DNA from: Arthrobacter sp. ISL-72
Lineage (GTDB): Bacteria; Actinomycetota; Actinomycetes; Actinomycetales; Micrococcaceae
Direction of reading: 5' to 3'
Assembly (NCBI RefSeq): GCF_018613755.1
Contig: NZ_JAGGPP010000004.1
Span: 310,001 to 374,000 of the forward strand
Length of the DNA stretch: 64,000 bases
The position numbers were made by a program, and so were the translations under genes. The notes under the pieces are model-generated. The model saw only the letters and a list, made by a program, of their open reading frames with translations. It made no database searches and was not told the origin of the DNA. This document shows positions 1 through 8,678 of the stretch, piece by piece. Every line of letters begins with the position of its first letter. Position 1 is the stretch's first letter.

Positions 1-1330
1 CGGCATCGCCGGAGACCAGGATGCCGGTGCCGTTGTCAGTGACGGTGTTGCCGTAGATTCCGACGTTCTGGCCGCCGATGATTTCGACGCCGGCGCGGCC
101 GTTGCTCTCCACGGTGCTGTTGCTTACGGTATGGCTGCCGTAGAGCGCCGTGGGTCCGCCGCCCGCAGACGCGCCCGGAGCCAGTGACCGGCCGTCCACC
201 CGGATTCCGTCCCACCCGTTCGATGCGGCCTGGACCTGGGTGAGCGCAATGCCCTGGGTGGCCCGGGCCAGGACGAATCCGCTGCCCGCATTGTTGCGCG
301 ACGCCGTCATGTCCACTGTGGTGTCGCTGACGCGGTGGTGCAGGACAACGCCGTCCACCAGGCTCCCTTCGACGGTCATGTTGCTGATGCGGACTCCCCG
401 GGCCTTGGTCAGGAACAGGCCGAAGGCGTTGCCCGACACCGTGGTGTCCTCCACGGACCCGGTAACGAAGTTGTCCGCCGGGGCCGGCCCGGCGTCCAGC
501 AGCGGTACCGCCGGCGGCGCGGGCGCGGGCGCGGGTGCCGGTGCCGCTGGGGCTGGGGTAGGGGCCGGTGGCGCAGTCACGGTCCTTGCCGTGGGGCGGT
601 CGGTGCCGGTCAGCGCCAGGCCTCCGGTGCGGCCGCTCCAGAAGCCCAAGGCTTCGACGACTGCGTGGCTGATGGTTGCCTGGCCGCCGATGGAGCGGAT
701 GTAGGCGCGCCCGTCACCGGTCGCGGTGTCCGGGCCCGCCCCGCCGTCGTTCCAGCTCGTGATCCTCACCGGCCAGGCGGCGGAGCCGGCGATGTCCAGC
801 CTGCCGCCGTCGTTCACTATGGAAACGAACCCCTGCGGCTTGCTGGCAAGCCGCAGGTCCAGCCCGCTGCCGCCGCCAACGGTGAGCACTGCGCCGGCCT
901 GGATGAGAATGTTTTCCGACAGCAGGTACTGCCCGGGGGACTGCTGGGTGAAGCCCTGCGGTGCCAGCTGCAGCAGGTCCGGCACGGTGTACGGCGCGGC
1001 CCGCGGCGTCAGGACCAGCGTGAGGGACTGTCCGGACTGCACGCGGTACGGGCTGGCCAGCTTCACGCGCTTGGTCCGGGCATCGGCGGCGGCCGTACGC
1101 ACCTGCGCCAGCCGCTGGTCCTCCGCGATGACCAGCGCCGGTTCGCGGACCCGATCGCCGGCGTAGGCGGCGCCATGGCCGCCTTCCGGCTGGGCGGTGT
1201 CCGCCGCGGAGGCGAGGACCATGGCCGGCGGTTCCGCTGCTGTGCCCGCGGTGGCAGGGGACGGGGAGAAAATAAGCGCTGCCGCCGCCAAGGGCAACAC
1301 CGCGCAGCGCAGGACCGGGTTGGCCTTCAT
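1..1330 (-). CDS. Secreted right-handed parallel beta-helix protein (5' complete, 3' end outside window)
   Basis: The reading frame stays open to the left edge, so only the first ~443 residues are visible. It begins with a typical Sec signal peptide (MKANPVLR, hydrophobic Ala/Leu core, ATAG around residue 28). A Pro/Ala-rich linker lies around 500-575. After it come beta-helix rungs with the recurrent N-x-V/A-x-x-N-x-x-G-I/V pattern, such as NTVTDNGTGI and STVESNGRAG. The ATG overlaps the stop of the upstream glycosyltransferase by four bases (ATGA), which decides the start and implies translational coupling. Such beta-helix proteins next to Alg8/hyaluronan-type GT2 enzymes are often polysaccharide-modifying enzymes (mannuronan C5-epimerase or lyase fold). 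The substrate here is unknown and the enzymatic role is inferred from context. Confidence 0.8.
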   Translation of the reverse strand, partial: MKANPVLRCAVLPLAAAALIFSPSPATAGTAAEPPAMVLASAADTAQPEGGHGAAYAGDRVREPALVIAEDQRLAQVRTAAADARTKRVKLASPYRVQSGQSLTLVLTPRAAPYTVPDLLQLAPQGFTQQSPGQYLLSENILIQAGAVLTVGGGSGLDLRLASKPQGFVSIVNDGGRLDIAGSAAWPVRITSWNDGGAGPDTATGDGRAYIRSIGGQATISHAVVEALGFWSGRTGGLALTGTDRPTARTVTAPPAPTPAPAAPAPAPAPAPPAVPLLDAGPAPADNFVTGSVEDTTVSGNAFGLFLTKARGVRISNMTVEGSLVDGVVLHHRVSDTTVDMTASRNNAGSGFVLARATQGIALTQVQAASNGWDGIRVDGRSLAPGASAGGGPTALYGSHTVSNSTVESNGRAGVEIIGGQNVGIYGNTVTDNGTGILVSGDA

Positions 1331-2613
1331 CCGAGGGCCTCCCGGCGGGCGAGGCTTTGCGCAGTCTGGCCTTCACCGCCAGTGGTGGTGTCCAAGCGCG
1401 TCAGCCAGCCCTGCTTGTTCATGGTGATGAACGCATAGACCTTGATGGGCAAAGCCACCGTAATCACGACTATGGCAAGCAATGGCAGCAGAACGATGTC
1501 CCGCGGATACCGGACAAGGTGCGAAATTCCCCGGACGCCGCGCCCCAGCAGGAGCCAGCCCACCGCCAGCCCCACTCCCAGGGGCGTCAGTTCCAGCCGG
1601 CTGAAGAGCAGGTACACCAGCGAAACGCCCATGGTGACGGGCGTCAGCAGGATCTGCAGCACTGTGATCTTGGTGACGAACGGCACGCGCCACAGCCAGC
1701 CTTTGTAGGCCGCAGTCAGGTAGCACCGGTAGGAGTTCCTGCTCCAGCGGATGCGCTGCTTCAGGAAGCCACGGAGCGTATTCGGGAACATGGACAGGGC
1801 CCGGGCCGAGGACTGATGGACCGTTTTGTACCCAGCGGCCAGAACCAGCCAGGTGAGCCGGCCGTCGTCGCCGGAGATGCAGCGGCGGCTCAGGAAGAAC
1901 TCATCCTCAAGATGCGGCAGCAGCGGCCGGACGACCGACGCGCGGTAGGCCGCCGTGCGGCCGGACAGGCAGGCGACGGCGCCCGCCCGGCCCATGGCCG
2001 GAACGTAGTCGAAGTAGCGCAGGTTCACCAGCCAGTCTGCCATCCGCCGCCACACACTGGAATTGCGCTGGTACACGTTCTGCTGGGTGCCCACCCCGCC
2101 CACGGCGGGATCCGCGAACGGCATCTGCACCGCCGCCAGCAGCCCCGGCTCCCAAGACGTGTCCGAATCGACGAAGACCAGGATCTCCCCGCTGGCGGCC
2201 CGGACACCCCGGCCAAGGGCCGAGCGTTTACCGGCGTGGCGGAACAGGATGGGCCGCACCGACGGAATGTCCAGGGCGGTGATCCGCTGGTAGGCCTCCA
2301 GGTCCTTGGTGTCCAGCACAATGATGATCTCCGCCGGGTCCTGGGCCAGCCAGGACCCGAGGCAGCGCATCAGAATATCGGGATCCTCATGGAAGGACGG
2401 GACGATCACCGAAGTGCTTGCGCGGAAGGGGGTCACCACCGGGCGGGCCCGGCGCGAGAGGATGACCCGGTACAGCCACAGGCACCAGACCACGGCCCCC
2501 GCGGCGCCCACCGGAAGAAACTTTTGTACTTGCGTGAAGTCGGCGCCGGGCAGGAGCACCCACTCCCACCCGGTCCGGTCCTGCGCGTAGAGAGCAAGCA
2601 GCAAGGGTTCCAC
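1327..2613 (-). CDS. Processive family-2 glycosyltransferase (hyaluronan synthase/Alg8-like)
   Basis: This 428-residue membrane glycosyltransferase probably polymerises and exports an extracellular polysaccharide. A hydrophobic segment lies at ~33-53. The GT-A domain follows, with DSD at ~149-151 (metal/nucleotide-sugar binding), the acceptor-site SGDDGRLT around 247-254, and the QRIRW motif at ~286-290 that marks processive synthases. Several C-terminal membrane helices follow. The order and the GDD-R-LT signature resemble hyaluronan synthase, NodC and Alg8. It is translationally coupled to the downstream beta-helix protein (ATGA), suggesting synthesis plus modification of one polymer. The sugar specificity cannot be read from the sequence. 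Confidence 0.82.
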   Translation of the reverse strand: MEPLLLALYAQDRTGWEWVLLPGADFTQVQKFLPVGAAGAVVWCLWLYRVILSRRARPVVTPFRASTSVIVPSFHEDPDILMRCLGSWLAQDPAEIIIVLDTKDLEAYQRITALDIPSVRPILFRHAGKRSALGRGVRAASGEILVFVDSDTSWEPGLLAAVQMPFADPAVGGVGTQQNVYQRNSSVWRRMADWLVNLRYFDYVPAMGRAGAVACLSGRTAAYRASVVRPLLPHLEDEFFLSRRCISGDDGRLTWLVLAAGYKTVHQSSARALSMFPNTLRGFLKQRIRWSRNSYRCYLTAAYKGWLWRVPFVTKITVLQILLTPVTMGVSLVYLLFSRLELTPLGVGLAVGWLLLGRGVRGISHLVRYPRDIVLLPLLAIVVITVALPIKVYAFITMNKQGWLTRLDTTTGGEGQTAQSLARREALG

Positions 2614-2690
2614 GGTAGTCGTCCTCCCGGAATGCGGTTACCTCGGCCAATGCGAGGCATGGGCTGAATACCGCAAGTGTGGAGGGGCCC

Positions 2691-2730
2691 GATGAGAAAC
2701 GCATTTGAAGCAAATTAGAGGCTTCTCATC
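2691..2730. promoter_or_regulatory. Inverted repeat between response-regulator gene and GT2 operon
   Basis: GATGAGAA (2691-2698) and TTCTCATC (2723-2730) are perfect inverse copies separated by 24 A+T-richer bases. The site lies in the ~160-bp gap upstream of the GT2 gene and downstream of the response-regulator gene. It could be an operator for the adjacent regulator or a weak terminator for the two-component operon. The function is inferred. Confidence 0.35.
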
Positions 2731-2773
2731 AAAAAATCAGGGCACGCCAAAGCCTGCGGGAACGCCGGTAAGC

Positions 2774-3439
2774 TCAGACGGCCGCCAGCCGGTAGCCGGT
2801 GCCGCGGACCGTGACGAACCGGTCGGCTCCCAGCTTTTTTCGCAGGTAGAGCACATAGACGTCCACCACATTGGACGCGCCGGAGTAGTCATAGCCCCAG
2901 ACACTGTTGAGCAGCTGCTCCCGGCTCAGGACCTGCCCGGGGTGACGAATGAACGTTTCGGCCAGCGCGAACTCCCGGGTGGAGAGGTCCACCTCCTGGG
3001 CCCCCACCCTCGCGATGCGGGAATGCGGGTCCAGTACCAGCTCACCGCATTTGAGGACATGGTCGGCGTCGTCGGGACGCGGATCCCGGAGCCGGATCCG
3101 GATGCGTGCCAGGAGTTCCTCAACGTGGAATGGTTTGGCCAGGTAGTCGTCGGCACCTGCGTTGAGGCCGGCCACGGTGTCCTGGACCGACGTCCGTGCC
3201 GTGACCATTATCACCGGAAGGGGCACCTTACTCTCCCGCAGTAGTCCCAAAACGGTAAACCCGTCCAGGCGCGGAAGGCCCACGTCCAGGATCAACAGGT
3301 CGAATTCGCCGGACGTGGCATAGTCCAAGGCGGTGATCCCGTCGCCGACCACCGACGCTGCATGCCCGGCTGAGCGCAGGCCCTTCTCCATGAATTTGGA
3401 GATCCGCTCCTCGTCTTCGGCTATCAGGATGCGGCTCAC
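2774..3439 (-). CDS. OmpR/PhoB-family response regulator
   Basis: The 221-residue regulator has an N-terminal receiver domain (acidic pocket ~9-10, phospho-acceptor Asp52 in LILDVGLPRLDG, Lys in AKPF) and a C-terminal winged-helix domain ending in VRGTGYRLA. I chose GTG at 3439, which gives the canonical RILIAEDEE start. Its GTGA overlaps the kinase stop by four bases, although the frame extends further upstream. Known for the family: phosphorylation by the partner kinase promotes dimerisation and promoter binding. The nearest candidate target is the exopolysaccharide pair just downstream, which is inference. Confidence 0.9.
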   Translation of the reverse strand: MSRILIAEDEERISKFMEKGLRSAGHAASVVGDGITALDYATSGEFDLLILDVGLPRLDGFTVLGLLRESKVPLPVIMVTARTSVQDTVAGLNAGADDYLAKPFHVEELLARIRIRLRDPRPDDADHVLKCGELVLDPHSRIARVGAQEVDLSTREFALAETFIRHPGQVLSREQLLNSVWGYDYSGASNVVDVYVLYLRKKLGADRFVTVRGTGYRLAAV

Positions 3440-4944
3440 AGCAGGGCCCTGTCCTGACTGAGTGGAATCAGGACGGTGAACGTGGAACCTTGTCCGAGGG
3501 CCGACGTCACCGTCACTTTCCCGCCGTGTGCCTCGGCAATGGCCGTCACGATCGCCAGTCCAAGGCCGGAGCCCTCTGCGCCGCGCCCCGCTTCGACCCG
3601 GGCGAACCGGGAAAAGATCCGGACCTGGTCCTCGGCGGCAATGCCCTGGCCCGTGTCCCGGACCCACACAGCCAGGGTGTCGTATTCGGGCAGCCCGTCC
3701 TCGTTGGGCTGGCCAGGTTCGACCCTGCTCCCAAGCGCTATGACCCCGTCATCATCGGTGTACTTCACCGCGTTGGCGGCGAGTTGTACCAGCGCCTGGG
3801 TGAGCAGCTGGGGGTCTGCCACCGCCACGCCGCCGCAGGCTTCGTCGATCTCCCACCGCCGGTTCGCGAGCACGCGGATCTTGCCCATGACCTCGTCCGT
3901 GAAACGTGCGACGTCCAGTTCCTGCACGCTGACGAAATTCGGGCGACGGGCATTGCCCAGCAGCAGCAGATCATCCACCAGCCGCTGCAACCGGGCCAGC
4001 TCATCGAGGAGGAGGGCCCTTGTCTCGGCCACATCCTCGGGGTCACTGGGCGACATCAACTCCAGATGGCCGCAGAGAATGGTCAAAGGGGTCAGCAGTT
4101 CATGAGCCACATCGTCCATGAACTGCCGCTGTTCATTGACCCCGTCATCGATGCGTTCAAGCATCGTGTTGAAGGTGCGGGCCAGTTGGGACACGTCACT
4201 GGCACCTCCGCGCACATCCACCCGTTGGCTCAGGTCGACGTGGCTGACGATCTCAGTGGTCTCGCGCATGCGGCGCAGGGGACGGAGGAGGTGTCCGGCC
4301 AGGAATCCGCCCACCAGTCCCGCAACCACTAGCGCGCCGCCGGAGACCATGGCATAGGTCCGTATGGAGGCGAGGATCCGCTCCTGCTGGTCCGATATGT
4401 CCCGGCCTGCCACCAGGAAGGCTGTTCCGCTGCCGCCGGAGACCTCGACGGGCAAAAGGGTGATCCGTATCTGGTCCGGGTCTGCGCCAACGCTCCCCGT
4501 TACCTGAGCGCGGGGATCCGACATCGCGGCGATCGGACGGTACAGGGTCTCGGGCAGCACCTGGTTGTCAGGGTTGCCTTCGACCTTCCAGGCGAGGTGT
4601 CCGTCGACAAACAGTGCCAGCACTCCGTGCCGGCCGGGTTCGACGTCGGCGGCTGCGGCTCGGAGCCGGTATGCAAACGGCTGCGCGCTATCGGCCGAAC
4701 TGGCGCGGGCGAGTCTTTCCACGTTTCGTGCCCTGTCGGTGAGGCCCTGATCGACGCGGCTCTCCAGCTCGTTGAAGGAAATCGCAAACGTGATGGTGCC
4801 GCTGAGGGCGAGACCGGCAAACATCATGCCCAGCATGGCGGCCAGAACCTGGAAACGCACGGAATGTAAGCCGGACCAAAGGGCGGCGAGCCTGGCTCGC
4901 GTGGACGCGCGTGCATTGGCCGCCTTGGAGACGGGCAGCCTCAC
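3436..4944 (-). CDS. HAMP-domain sensor histidine kinase
   Basis: This 502-residue kinase pairs with the downstream response regulator (4-bp overlap). Membrane helices at ~32-56 and ~199-219 bracket an extracytoplasmic sensor region of about 140 residues. HAMP follows, then HisKA with His281 in DVAHELLTPLT, then HATPase_c with N box (LAANAVKYT), G1 (RDTGQGIA) and G2 (GSGLGLAIV). The H box has Leu where Arg is usual (HELLTPL instead of HELRTPL), but the catalytic residues are intact. The signal sensed is not evident. Confidence 0.9.
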   Translation of the reverse strand: MRLPVSKAANARASTRARLAALWSGLHSVRFQVLAAMLGMMFAGLALSGTITFAISFNELESRVDQGLTDRARNVERLARASSADSAQPFAYRLRAAAADVEPGRHGVLALFVDGHLAWKVEGNPDNQVLPETLYRPIAAMSDPRAQVTGSVGADPDQIRITLLPVEVSGGSGTAFLVAGRDISDQQERILASIRTYAMVSGGALVVAGLVGGFLAGHLLRPLRRMRETTEIVSHVDLSQRVDVRGGASDVSQLARTFNTMLERIDDGVNEQRQFMDDVAHELLTPLTILCGHLELMSPSDPEDVAETRALLLDELARLQRLVDDLLLLGNARRPNFVSVQELDVARFTDEVMGKIRVLANRRWEIDEACGGVAVADPQLLTQALVQLAANAVKYTDDDGVIALGSRVEPGQPNEDGLPEYDTLAVWVRDTGQGIAAEDQVRIFSRFARVEAGRGAEGSGLGLAIVTAIAEAHGGKVTVTSALGQGSTFTVLIPLSQDRALL

Positions 4945-5137
4945 GGGGCACCACCCGACGTCGCTCGACCCCCTGTGATGGACACCGGTCTACCGTCCCT
5001 CCACGTCCGGCCGGAAACCGGCCTCCCAGGGAGATCCTTCCAGCGCCAGGCAGCAGAAGCGCGAGTGGCCACTACTTGTTTAACCTGCGCCTCACTACGC
5101 ACATCCGCCACGCCACTTGCGGGCGCCAGCCGACTGA

Positions 5138-5460
5138 CCGGTCACCTGCAACGCGCTGGCCGCGGCGCTCCTTATGGACGTCGACAAGGTGGCCCCGCAC
5201 GAGCGCAATTACGTCCGGATGATGTTCACCGACCCCCACGAATGAAGGACTACTACGAGAACTGGAAGAGCACGGCCAGCGCCGTCGTGGCCCTCCTGGC
5301 ATGCAAGCCGTCGACAACCCCACCGATCCGCAAGCTCCGCATCCTCAGCTCCTGGAGCCAGGTCCCTCCACCCGGTATGCGCCGACCGGAAGTACCGAGG
5401 CATGACCAGGCCCTCCAATGAACATGACCACCGATCGCAAACGCCACAAAGCGTCGCGGG
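5138..5460 (+). pseudogene. Remnant of an XRE/MmyB-type transcriptional regulator
   Basis: One frame reads LAAALLMDVDKVAPHERNYV and continues RMMFTDPHE before a TGA near 5245. The next frame continues with KDYYENWKSTASAVVALL, and then a third frame carries the RRLWARH-like end in degraded form. This is the C-terminal ligand domain of MmyB-like regulators (PHERN...RLMFxDP...W...TVAxLR), with at least two frameshifts and no HTH half. The remnant runs directly into the left inverted repeat of the IS256 element at 5458. The remaining sequence between 4945 and 5137 shows no gene. Confidence 0.65.
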
Positions 5461-5528
5461 ACTGTGAATAACGGTGGATCCGTGGTTGGCCTGACACGCC
5501 GGGCCGTGCCTGGCGGGAAGGACCGATC

Positions 5529-6766
5529 ATGAGCGAAACACTGGATCCCATGGCGACTGACGTGGATCAGCAAGAGTTGGCGCAGCAGCTCCTGGCTCAG
5601 GCCAGAGAACAGGGTATCGACCTCGTGGGCCCGGGGCGGGTTGTTGAATCGGCTCACGAAGAACGTTTTGGAGACCGCGTTGGAAGCCGAGATGGACGAG
5701 CACCTCGGTTACGGAAAACACGAAGTGGCCGGGCGTGGAAGCGGGAACTCCCGTAACGGCATCCGCACGAAGACCGTGCTGACGGAGATCGGGCCGGTTG
5801 AGATTGACGTGCCGCAGGACACCGGCTCCACGTTCGGCCCGCAGATCGTGAAGAAGCGGCAGCGAAGGCTGACGGGCGTGGACGAGATTGTGCTGTCGCT
5901 GAGCGCGAAGGGCCTCACGACCGGGGAGATCGCGGCCCATTTCGGGGAGGTGTTCGGGGTCGGGGTATCGAAGGACACGATCTCGCGGATCACCGAAAAG
6001 GTGATCGGGGAAATGACCGACTGGCAGAACCGGCCCTTGGACCGGGTGTTCCCCGTGGTGTTCATCGATGCAATCCACGTCAAGGTCCGCGACGGGCAGG
6101 TCACGAACCGGCCGGTCTACGTCGCGATCGGTGTCAGCGTCAACGGTGAGCGGGACATCCTGGGGCTGTGGGCCGGGGACGGCGGGGAAGGCGCGAAGTT
6201 CTGGCTCTCCGTCCTGACGGAAATCAAGAACCGCGGCGTTCAGGACGTCTGCATCACCGTCTGCGACGGGCTCAAGGGCCTGCCGGAGGCCATCAACACG
6301 GTCTGGGACCGCCGTGGTCCAGACCTGCATCGTCCACCTGATCCGGAACACCTTCCGGTACGCCGCCCGGCAATACTGGGACGAAATGTCCCGTGACCTG
6401 CGCCCTGTCTACACCGCTCCGTCCGAGGCTGCGGCGGAGGAACGCTTCGTCGATTTCTCGGGCAAATGGGGCCAACGGTACCCGGCGATCACCCGGCTCT
6501 GAGAGAACGCGTGGAGCGAATTCGTGCCGTTCCTGGACTACGACGTCGAAATCCGTCGGGTCATCTGCAGCACCAACGCCATTGAATCCGTCAATGCCCG
6601 CTACCGGCGCGCGATCCGAGCCCGGGGACATTTCCCCACCGACCAAGCCGCACTGAAATGCCTCTACCTGGCCACCCGGGCACTGGACCCGACCGGCAAA
6701 GGCAGGGCACGATGGGCAACGAGGTGGAAGCTGGCCCTGAACGCGTTCGCCATCACCTTCGCCTGA
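5529..6766 (+). pseudogene. IS256-family (Transposase_mut) transposase, frameshifted
   Basis: The protein is split over three frames. The N-terminal ~35 residues start at ATG 5529. The main part runs from ~5641 to ~6310 (LETALEAEMDEHLGYGKHE through VCDGLKGLPEAINTVW). The C-terminal part (TCIVHLIRNTFRYAA..., NAIESVNARYRRA) has an in-frame TGA at 6500-6502. DDE residues are recognisable: Asp in VFIDAIHV, Asp in VCDGLKG and Glu in NAIESVN. Two frameshifts and a stop make an active enzyme very unlikely. Confidence 0.85.
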
Positions 6767-6786
6767 ACGCGTTCGCCATCACCTTC
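6735..6786. repeat. 26-bp perfect tandem duplication at the transposase 3' end
   Basis: The unit beginning CCTGAACGCGTTCGCC occurs at 6735-6760 and again immediately at 6761-6786. It duplicates the last codons of the transposase, after the original stop codon. It looks like slippage within the decaying element. Confidence 0.85.
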
Positions 6787-6840
6787 GAAGGAAGAATCAA
6801 TTAATGCCAGCCACGGTTCCACCGTTAAACGGACACTCCC

Positions 6841-7327
6841 GACCGCCGCCGCTAGATTCACTCTCGGGGCGCCCATGTTGGCCGGAAACTCTTACTGTGG
6901 CTGAGTCAGCCCGATCCGGACGGCGTGCAGGCATCCCTTAAGGCGAGCTTGGAGACGATGATGTGCGTCTGCGTTGCTCAGCGGTCTGACTATCTGGCGA
7001 GGAACCGGATGAGTGTTTCATTCATTCCTCGGCATGGCTGACATTGCAGCCATGCGGGCACCGGTGAACAGGTCGTAAGCATGCTGGCCTTCGGACGGGT
7101 TGAGTTTTTCCCAAGCACGGCATGATTGGCGACTCCCTGCTGAACCGCTCCGTGACCCCGTCCTCGTTCCACTGGATTCAGCGGCCCCCCGAGAGCGGTC
7201 AACACCTTGGATCCTGCACGAGAGCCCGAACGAGCAAGTCAACGTTCCCGTTTAGGGCTCCATCGGGGAGGCTTTGCTTCCGTCTGGTGGGTCTGGCCGC
7301 CCCAGCAGCGGCCAGTCCGTCAGGGTG
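6841..7327. other. Gene-free stretch between IS256 and the CHRD gene
   Basis: No frame on either strand gives a recognisable protein. A short minus-strand stretch (around 7020-7110) reads NPSEGQHAYDLFTGAR but has no start or family match that I recognise. A GC-rich hairpin (CTGGCCGC/GCGGCCAG, 7293-7315) lies just past the CHRD stop on the minus strand and may act as its terminator, although no U-run follows. Confidence 0.5.
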
Positions 7328-8026
7328 TCAGCGGAGGACGCCGCATACGGCCGGGTCTGTGGCTTCGGCTGGCAGGTTCGGGTTCAGTTCGCTGGCTCCT
7401 TCAGGGTTACTGACGTTGTAGGTCCCGTTGCCGTCGTAGTCCAGGCCGTGGATGACCAGGACGCCTTCGCCTTCCCGGATGGAGTCGGCGATCTGTTTGG
7501 CTGTGCCGAGTCCGCCCGCACCGGGGTAGCCTGTGCCGGCGACGTCGGTGAACTCAATGTTGTCCCGGCTGTAGTTAAAGATCCCGTCATGGGAGACCGG
7601 GAAACGGGCGACGTCCAGGAAGCTGGCCGGGGTTGTGTCCCCGGTTGTGTTCAGGGATACGACCACGGGGCCGTAGGCCGGTATGCCTTCAACAGTGTTT
7701 AGGCCACCGTCCAAGTCGGCGTCCAGGGCCAAGGTCGGACACTCGTTCAGCGCGTCGTTGCCGTAGTGGATGTGCTGGGCGTGGGGTGCGTCCGGGGTCA
7801 GGCCGGTGGCATGGACCTCAATGTGTTCGATCTTCTGGTTTTTCACCACGGCCGTGGCGGTGCCGGACGCGCCGGACCCGTTCAGCTCGGTGAGCACAGC
7901 GGTGAGCGTCACCGTTTTGTCTGTCGCCTTGCCGTTCTGGGCCAGGACGGGGCCGGCACCCATCGAAACAACGGCAAGAACCGCCGCTGCCGCTCCGCCA
8001 AGAGCCAGCTTGGAATTTCTTTTCAT
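7328..8026 (-). CDS. Secreted CHRD-domain protein
   Basis: The 232-residue protein begins MKRNSKLALGG with a clear signal peptide ending near VLAQ. The start is ATG 8026, preceded by AGGGAGCG. A TTG 18 bases upstream is in frame but lacks a better ribosome site. The mature part has the CHRD signatures: a Thr-rich first strand, HAQHIHYG (His cluster), the Asp-rich segment LDADLDGGLNTVEG, and a closing VLVIHGLDYDGNG with two late Cys. CHRD domains are extracellular beta-rich folds of unclear function in bacteria. It lies divergently from the cupredoxin/CHRD/sortase run and probably belongs with it. Confidence 0.8.
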   Translation of the reverse strand: MKRNSKLALGGAAAAVLAVVSMGAGPVLAQNGKATDKTVTLTAVLTELNGSGASGTATAVVKNQKIEHIEVHATGLTPDAPHAQHIHYGNDALNECPTLALDADLDGGLNTVEGIPAYGPVVVSLNTTGDTTPASFLDVARFPVSHDGIFNYSRDNIEFTDVAGTGYPGAGGLGTAKQIADSIREGEGVLVIHGLDYDGNGTYNVSNPEGASELNPNLPAEATDPAVCGVLR

Positions 8027-8042
8027 GTTTTCGCTCCCTATC

Positions 8043-8083
8043 AAGGGGCCACCGAGTTAAGGGGCCACCGAGAAATTCGGTGG
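8043..8083. repeat. 14-bp direct repeat plus hairpin in the leader of the CHRD gene
   Basis: AAGGGGCCACCGAG occurs at 8043-8056 and 8059-8072. CCACCGA (8065-8071) can also pair with TCGGTGG (8077-8083). The block lies 17-57 bases upstream of the CHRD start and may be an operator or a 5'-UTR structure. No role is established. Confidence 0.45.
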
Positions 8084-8282
8084 TCTTATGTGATTCGCGC
8101 CACAAGCGTGCGGGGATGGGCGGGGAGCCTACTATTCGTGGGCCGCCCGGTTCTCTTGGACAGACTTCTGCCTCATTCGGCAGTCCATAAGGGCCGGAGT
8201 GACGAATAGCGTGCGTGGGGTAGTTTCCTGATGGGCGCGCCGTCCGGCGGGTGGAGGACAACATCCCTTGAAGGGGATTGTC

Positions 8283-8678
8283 ATGAAAACCATTACTCAC
8301 ATTTGGGCCGTAGCTGCAGCTGTTTCGCTGGCGGCCGTCACCGGATGCGCAGGTCAAGGCGGGGAGTCTTCCGCCCCGCCTGCCGCCAGCAGTTCCTCCG
8401 GCCCGTCATCCACTGCTTCGGCACAGGCCGGCGGGGCTGTCATCATGATCAAGGGCTTCGGCTATGACGTCCCGACATCGGTGAAGCCGGGGTCGATGGT
8501 GACGGTAATGAACGCGGACAGCGCCCCGCACACGCTGACCGCGAAGGACAAGGGCGGTTTCGATGTTGCGGTGCCGGCCGGTGCGACGGTGACTTTTCAG
8601 GCCCCGGATGCACCGGGTGAGTACGGAATTATCTGCAGCTTTCATCCGCAGATGACCGGGACGCTGGTCGTGAAGTGA
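8283..8678 (+). CDS. Cupredoxin-domain lipoprotein
   Basis: This 131-residue lipoprotein has the lipobox VTGC (Cys22), a Ser/Ala-rich tether and a plastocyanin/amicyanin-like domain. Type-1 copper ligands are visible: His83 (APHTLT), then Cys118, His121 and Met124 in the loop IICSFHPQM. ATG 8283 is preceded by AAGGGG; an in-frame TTG upstream is less likely. It probably binds copper at the outer face of the membrane for electron transfer or metal handling. The next gene overlaps its stop (GTGA), so they are cotranslated. A second, broken copy of this protein type lies at 11608. Confidence 0.88.
   Translation: MKTITHIWAVAAAVSLAAVTGCAGQGGESSAPPAASSSSGPSSTASAQAGGAVIMIKGFGYDVPTSVKPGSMVTVMNADSAPHTLTAKDKGGFDVAVPAGATVTFQAPDAPGEYGIICSFHPQMTGTLVVK

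Larger units (their letters stand above)
5458..6840 (+). mobile_element. Degenerate IS256-family insertion sequence
   Basis: Terminal inverted repeats can be matched by eye. The left end from 5458 starts GGGACTGTG and contains TAACGGTGGATCCGTGG. The reverse complement of the right end from 6840 starts GGGAGTGTC and contains TAACGGTGGAACCGTGG. They enclose one broken transposase gene. No convincing 8-9 bp target duplication is visible in the flanks, so the element may have recombined or decayed since insertion. Confidence 0.7.

Noticed and set aside
5458..6840. Functional IS256 transposase by programmed frameshifting
   Set aside because: Two shifts in different directions plus an in-frame TGA at 6500 exceed any known IS frameshift strategy; IS256 uses a single frame.
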